Shown here in pieces: positions 5,146 through 7,732 of a stretch of 7,732 nt of DNA (its first letter is position 1; the number at the start of each line of letters is the position of its first letter). This DNA is from Nitrososphaeraceae archaeon (GTDB taxonomy: Archaea > Thermoproteota > Nitrososphaeria > Nitrososphaerales > Nitrososphaeraceae). Below the pieces are notes generated by a model. That model saw nothing but the letters and a program-made list of their open reading frames with translations. It was not told where the DNA came from and did not search any database. The stretch is from assembly GCA_025922735.1 (NCBI GenBank), contig JAICHI010000050.1, forward strand, positions 1 to 7,732, in the 5' to 3' direction. Made by a program: the position numbers and the translations under genes.

Positions 5146-5280
5146 ATGTCGTCAATACAAAACAAGTCTGTTGGTATTATGCAGGGCGAAGATAAAGGCC
5201 TAATCAGATATTGTGTTGAGTGTGGCGCAAAGATGCCTAAGTCACAGAAGATCTGTCCTGCATGTGGCGAAAGTCAATAA
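5146..5280 (+). CDS. 44-aa zinc-ribbon microprotein
   Basis: The protein has a 22-residue N-terminal stretch and then a compact zinc ribbon: Cys23-x2-Cys26 in CVECGAKM and Cys37-x2-Cys40 in CPACGES, ten residues apart. The four cysteines should bind one zinc ion, as in the small zinc-ribbon families often attached to larger archaeal proteins; here it stands alone. There is no membrane segment. The ATG at 5146 has a TATA box at leaderless distance and the gene is followed by a T7 tract, so it looks like a complete single-gene unit. A second in-frame ATG (Met12) is possible as a start. Its function is unknown; such ribbons usually bind nucleic acid or protein partners. Confidence 0.8.
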   Translation: MSSIQNKSVGIMQGEDKGLIRYCVECGAKMPKSQKICPACGESQ

Positions 5281-5297
5281 CATCTCTTTATATCCTC

Positions 5298-5304
5298 TTT
5301 TTTT
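5298..5304 (+). terminator. T7 tract after the zinc-ribbon gene
   Basis: Seven T in a row, 17 bases after the stop codon, preceded by a pyrimidine-rich stretch. It matches the pattern seen after the ferredoxin and cbiE genes. Confidence 0.55.
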
Positions 5305-5630
5305 GTTATAAGATCTTAAAACCTTGGTTTAGATTATCTTAGTGAAACATCCCATGCTGCAGAGACGTTATTCATACTTGATGGGCATGTCATTTATCGA
5401 AACAACAACTATGTGATAATAGCGATATTGGCACCTGTAGTAGTGGCCAAAGCCAGTAAGGCTAGATCTCATTTCACTGGCACTCAAGAAGAAGTATCAT
5501 TAGAAGGTCGATCTATGCAGGAATATAGTAGGTCAACAGGTGGAATCGTAACAACATATTCGCTCAGCCGATAAGTCTTAACGAAAAGTATGACATAATG
5601 AGAGACACAGCAAGCTGCCTAGAAGAGCCC
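5305..5630. other. interval without a supported gene
   Basis: These 326 bases lie between two gene 3' ends. One plus-strand frame is open from 5320 to a TAA at 5572-5574 (84 codons) but has no ATG in its first 30 codons. The first plausible start is a GTG at 5413, which would give 53 aa beginning with a hydrophobic stretch. An ATG at 5354 in another frame stops after 20 codons. This could be a decayed gene or chance. I see no RNA gene or strong promoter. Confidence 0.4.
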
Positions 5631-6230
5631 TCATGATTCCACCGGATCTATGGCAATACTCGCGTCAAGACCGCCCAGTCGCTCTATTATCTGCCACTCT
5701 ATCACTGCGGCTATAAACAACACCCCTATGGCAATACCCAGCTCTATCAGAGTCGGGATGGCATATTTACGCCAAGGCATTCTCTTAAGAAGGTAGTAGA
5801 TTAGCATCGCGCTCCTTGACATCGCAAGGCCATAGACGAACACTTCCATGATGCCAAAGGGCGTTATCAGGAGGACAAGCGGCGAAACCTCACCTAGCAT
5901 GGGCGACGAGCTTGCAAGCGCGCTGAAAATTGAGCCGGTGGCAAAACCAGAGAACGCCCCAAATGCTGAGCCTACTGCAGGTACAAACATTATCAGGGTG
6001 ATTCGGACGTTGTTCAAAAAGATGCCATTCTGATCGATCCCCTCTATTTGCTTCGAGAACTCACGCGTCAATGTCTCGGCTTCCTCCTCGTTCATGGGTA
6101 CTGCCGCTCCCGTGGAATAGGCAATCAGAAATGCAGCTGCACCAAACGCAAGATAGATGAGGCGCCGCTTGCTGACCTTAAAACGCAACAGGAATGGTTG
6201 AATGTGGTATTGTATAATTAGTTTTGTCAT
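5631..6230 (-). CDS. SpoIIM/DUF95 family integral membrane protein
   Basis: This 199-aa protein belongs to the stage II sporulation protein M family, which is widespread in archaea and bacteria that do not sporulate; the archaeal role is not known. Predicted membrane segments lie at about 24-44, 74-105 (long, Gly/Ala rich), 116-148 and 160-182. The family signature is seen as the IFLNNVRITL stretch at 70-79 and the PFGIMEVFVYGLA stretch at 124-136. A charged loop (46-68) separates the first two segments. The N terminus is basic, so it probably faces the cytosol. The ATG at 6230 has GGAGG immediately before it with no spacer, which is odd; a TTG at codon 15 is a possible later start. It is divergent from the antiporter gene, 38 bp apart, so the two share a promoter region. 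Confidence 0.85.
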   Translation of the reverse strand: MTKLIIQYHIQPFLLRFKVSKRRLIYLAFGAAAFLIAYSTGAAVPMNEEEAETLTREFSKQIEGIDQNGIFLNNVRITLIMFVPAVGSAFGAFSGFATGSIFSALASSSPMLGEVSPLVLLITPFGIMEVFVYGLAMSRSAMLIYYLLKRMPWRKYAIPTLIELGIAIGVLFIAAVIEWQIIERLGGLDASIAIDPVES

Positions 6231-6259
6231 CCTCCAAACCCCCTTAGTTCAGCTTTGTC

Positions 6260-6267
6260 TTTTTATG
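6260..6267. promoter_or_regulatory. AT-rich box in the shared divergent promoter
   Basis: TTTTTATG on the plus strand, ACATAAAA-like on the minus. It is the only clear AT-rich box in the 38-bp gap. Read minus, it is about 34 bp before the SpoIIM-family ATG. Read plus, it is only 5 bp before the annotated antiporter ATG but 26 bp before an in-frame GTG at 6290. A TATAATTA at 6213-6220, inside the SpoIIM-family gene, could instead drive the antiporter with a leader of about 27 bases. Confidence 0.4.
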
Positions 6268-6268
6268 T

Positions 6269-7573
6269 ATGTTGAACATAACAATAGCGGTGAACCATTC
6301 CGCAGCGACAACAAGTGCAGGAAATACTGTTTTTCCGCAGTTCTTTGCAATTGGTAATGATCCTATAGACTTTGTGGTTCAGGATATTGCGGTAATCATG
6401 ATAGTCGCGGCAATAATGCTTGCGATCACATTCAAGCTGAAGCAGCCTATGGTCATAGGCTATATCATTGCAGGCATGATAATTGGGCCCTATACTCCAC
6501 CTTTCAACCTTATCAGGAGTCCAGAGACTCTAAATCTCTTTGCAGAGCTAGGCATAATCATGCTACTCTTTGTCACTGGTACTGAATTCCCTATAGCCAA
6601 ACTCCGCTCGGTGGGCAGGATATCCATAGTTGCTGCTCTTGCAGAAGTGTTAGGAACGCTCTTGATAGTGTTCTTTATAGCTCAAAGCCTTGGGTTCCAC
6701 TTTTATGATTCTCTCTTTCTTGCCTTGGCGCTATCAATTACTAGCACCGTAATCACGATCAGGATACTGGAGGATGTCGGCCTAATACGCGATAAGTCGT
6801 CTACGCTCATTCTTGGGATGCTGATAGTCGAGGACATAATTGCCATCAGCGCTCTTGGCATCTTGCAATCCTTTGTTGCAACTGGCGGTAACATGTCCAT
6901 TGTGAATGTCGCCATCGTCCTTGGAATAGTGGGCGGCTTTATTGGTGGCGTAATCATAATAGGCAGCAAGTTCGTCCCCCGGATAATAGATCGGGCCGGA
7001 AAGACAAACGATTATGCGCTGCTCCTGATAACGATCCTCAGCATCGCCTTTGGGCTGTCCTTCCTTGCAAATGGCCTTGGCATGTCTGTAGTGGTTGGTG
7101 CCTTTCTTGCAGGCGTACTTGTCGCCGAGAGCAGGAGTGCGGCAGTGGCAAGGATAATCACAATTCCGTTACGAGATATGTTTGCAGCGCTATTCTTCAT
7201 ATCAATAGGGGCGCTCATGAATGTGTCGCTGATCCCTGCATTCATAATTCCTGCCATAATTCTCATACTGACCTCCTTTGCCTCAAAGCTCTTGATAGTC
7301 ACTGGCATTTTGGTAAGAGCGCGCTATGACAGCACAACTGCGCTTAGGGCTGGCCTTGGAATGTCGGCTACCAAGGGAGAAGTCTCATTGATTGTTGCCA
7401 AGGGCGGGCAGGATGTAAACGCCATCAGTCCTTCTATTCTGCCACTGCTTGGTGTAGTCACAATAGTGACCACGTTTATAGGACCATTCATTATAAAGGT
7501 CGGAAGTCGATTCAAGCTAACTGAGCCTACTGAAGCAGATGCAAAGAAAGAAAAAGAAGAAGAAGAAAGTTAG
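6269..7573 (+). CDS. CPA2/Kef-type cation:proton antiporter, membrane domain only
   Basis: This 434-aa membrane protein should exchange K+ or Na+ for H+ to control pH and ion balance. The fold is that of the CPA2 family: about 12 hydrophobic segments from residue 36 to 410, an early KQPMVIGYIIAGMIIGP block (58-74), the unwound helix with STSTVITIRIL (157-167), the ion-binding pair Glu188-Asp189 in IVEDIIAIS, the FLAGVLVAES block (279-288) and GMSATKGEVSLIVA (364-377). The pair is Glu-Asp, not the Asp-Asp of NapA/NhaA or the Gln-Asp of KefC, so stoichiometry cannot be read from it. The protein ends with an acidic-basic tail and lacks the TrkA-N regulatory domain of full KefB/KefC (about 600 aa). 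The start could be GTG at 6290 (codon 8). A hairpin follows the stop. Confidence 0.92.
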   Translation: MLNITIAVNHSAATTSAGNTVFPQFFAIGNDPIDFVVQDIAVIMIVAAIMLAITFKLKQPMVIGYIIAGMIIGPYTPPFNLIRSPETLNLFAELGIIMLLFVTGTEFPIAKLRSVGRISIVAALAEVLGTLLIVFFIAQSLGFHFYDSLFLALALSITSTVITIRILEDVGLIRDKSSTLILGMLIVEDIIAISALGILQSFVATGGNMSIVNVAIVLGIVGGFIGGVIIIGSKFVPRIIDRAGKTNDYALLLITILSIAFGLSFLANGLGMSVVVGAFLAGVLVAESRSAAVARIITIPLRDMFAALFFISIGALMNVSLIPAFIIPAIILILTSFASKLLIVTGILVRARYDSTTALRAGLGMSATKGEVSLIVAKGGQDVNAISPSILPLLGVVTIVTTFIGPFIIKVGSRFKLTEPTEADAKKEKEEEES

Positions 7574-7575
7574 TC

Positions 7576-7593
7576 GCCGAAAATTTTTTCGGC
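7576..7593 (+). terminator. hairpin with T6 directly after the antiporter gene
   Basis: GCCGAAA (7576-7582) pairs perfectly with TTTCGGC (7587-7593) around a 4-nt loop, two bases after the stop codon. The T run sits in the loop and 3' arm rather than after the stem, so it is not a textbook intrinsic terminator. It may instead protect the 3' end of the mRNA. Confidence 0.5.
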
Positions 7594-7594
7594 A

Positions 7595-7617
7595 GATCAA
7601 CACAACTGCAATTGATC
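7595..7617. repeat. inverted repeat between antiporter and next gene
   Basis: GATCAA (7595-7600) and TTGATC (7612-7617) are perfect inverted copies 11 bases apart, about 60 bp before the next start codon. The arms are spaced about one and a half helix turns apart, so this may be a regulator site; it could also be a weak hairpin or chance. Confidence 0.3.
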
Positions 7618-7675
7618 CTACAAACGTTGCAGACTAGCATAAGTAGTAGTGGAAGCAGTAGATGTGCAAGGTGCA

Positions 7676-7732
7676 ATGTTGGTGTCAGAATTTGAAGTAA
7701 TAATTTTACTGATTCTAGTTTCTGCCATCGTG
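7676..7732 (+). CDS. start of a membrane protein gene, cut by the window edge
   Basis: An ATG at 7676 opens a frame that runs for 19 codons to the end of the window. After a short acidic start (MLVSEFE) it becomes strongly hydrophobic (VIILLILVSAIV), as in a first membrane helix. AAGGTG stands three bases before the ATG and is a possible ribosome binding site. An N terminus of this kind is common in transporters, including Kef-type antiporters, but too little is visible to name it. Confidence 0.55.
   Translation, partial: MLVSEFEVIILLILVSAIV

Noticed and set aside
4475..5155. Minus-strand open frames over cbiE and its 3' flank
   Set aside because: They are shadows of cbiE, which carries the tetrapyrrole methylase motifs along its full length.
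6703..7515. Minus-strand open frames over the antiporter gene
   Set aside because: They are mirror frames of a hydrophobic coding region; no independent evidence supports them.
1..7732. CRISPR array, insertion sequence, toxin-antitoxin or defence island
   Set aside because: No regularly spaced direct repeats, transposase, terminal inverted repeats or related domains were seen on either strand.

Overview
The window looks like chromosome from an ammonia-oxidising archaeon of the Thaumarchaeota (Nitrososphaeria), probably a soil, Nitrososphaera-like lineage. I infer this from the gene content: TiaS, which is archaea-specific; an archaeal initiator tRNA carrying a bulge-helix-bulge intron; a small seven-cysteine ferredoxin of a thaumarchaeal kind; a stand-alone CbiE; and several small proteins I do not recognise. 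Archaeal TATA-like boxes sit about 25-38 bp before most start codons. No sequence search was run, so the lineage call is an inference.

Left part (1-2061): an open frame of doubtful status enters from the left edge and converges on hisI (minus strand, 124-459). A plus-strand initiator tRNA-Met gene follows at 651-756. Its T stem is interrupted by a 31-nt intron at 705-735. The tRNA converges on tiaS (minus, 757-2061) with no base between the two genes, and the T7 tract that should end the tRNA transcript lies inside the last codons of tiaS.

Middle (2062-4067): a gene-poor stretch of about 520 bp holds a cluster of inverted repeats (about 2131-2220) and short simple repeats. Then come three plus-strand genes: an unrecognised charged 127-aa protein, a ferredoxin whose second cluster motif is CxxDxxC, and a TTG-started 160-aa protein with a PH-like beta pattern.

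Right part (4068-7732): a possible 51-aa cysteine-containing small protein, cbiE (TTG start, cobalamin ring methylation), a 44-aa zinc-ribbon microprotein, and an empty stretch of about 350 bp. After that a SpoIIM/DUF95 membrane protein (minus) is divergent from a CPA2/Kef-type cation:proton antiporter (plus), which ends in a hairpin. The first 19 codons of another gene run off the right edge.

The plus-strand genes do not form a clear operon. Almost every one has its own TATA-like box just upstream and most are followed by a run of seven T, which suggests single-gene, leaderless or short-leader transcripts. The genes serve separate jobs (histidine synthesis, tRNA modification, initiation, electron transfer, cobalamin synthesis, ion exchange). 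I see no mobile element, CRISPR array or defence system. The most striking local features are the tRNA intron in the T stem and its zero-gap convergence with tiaS.
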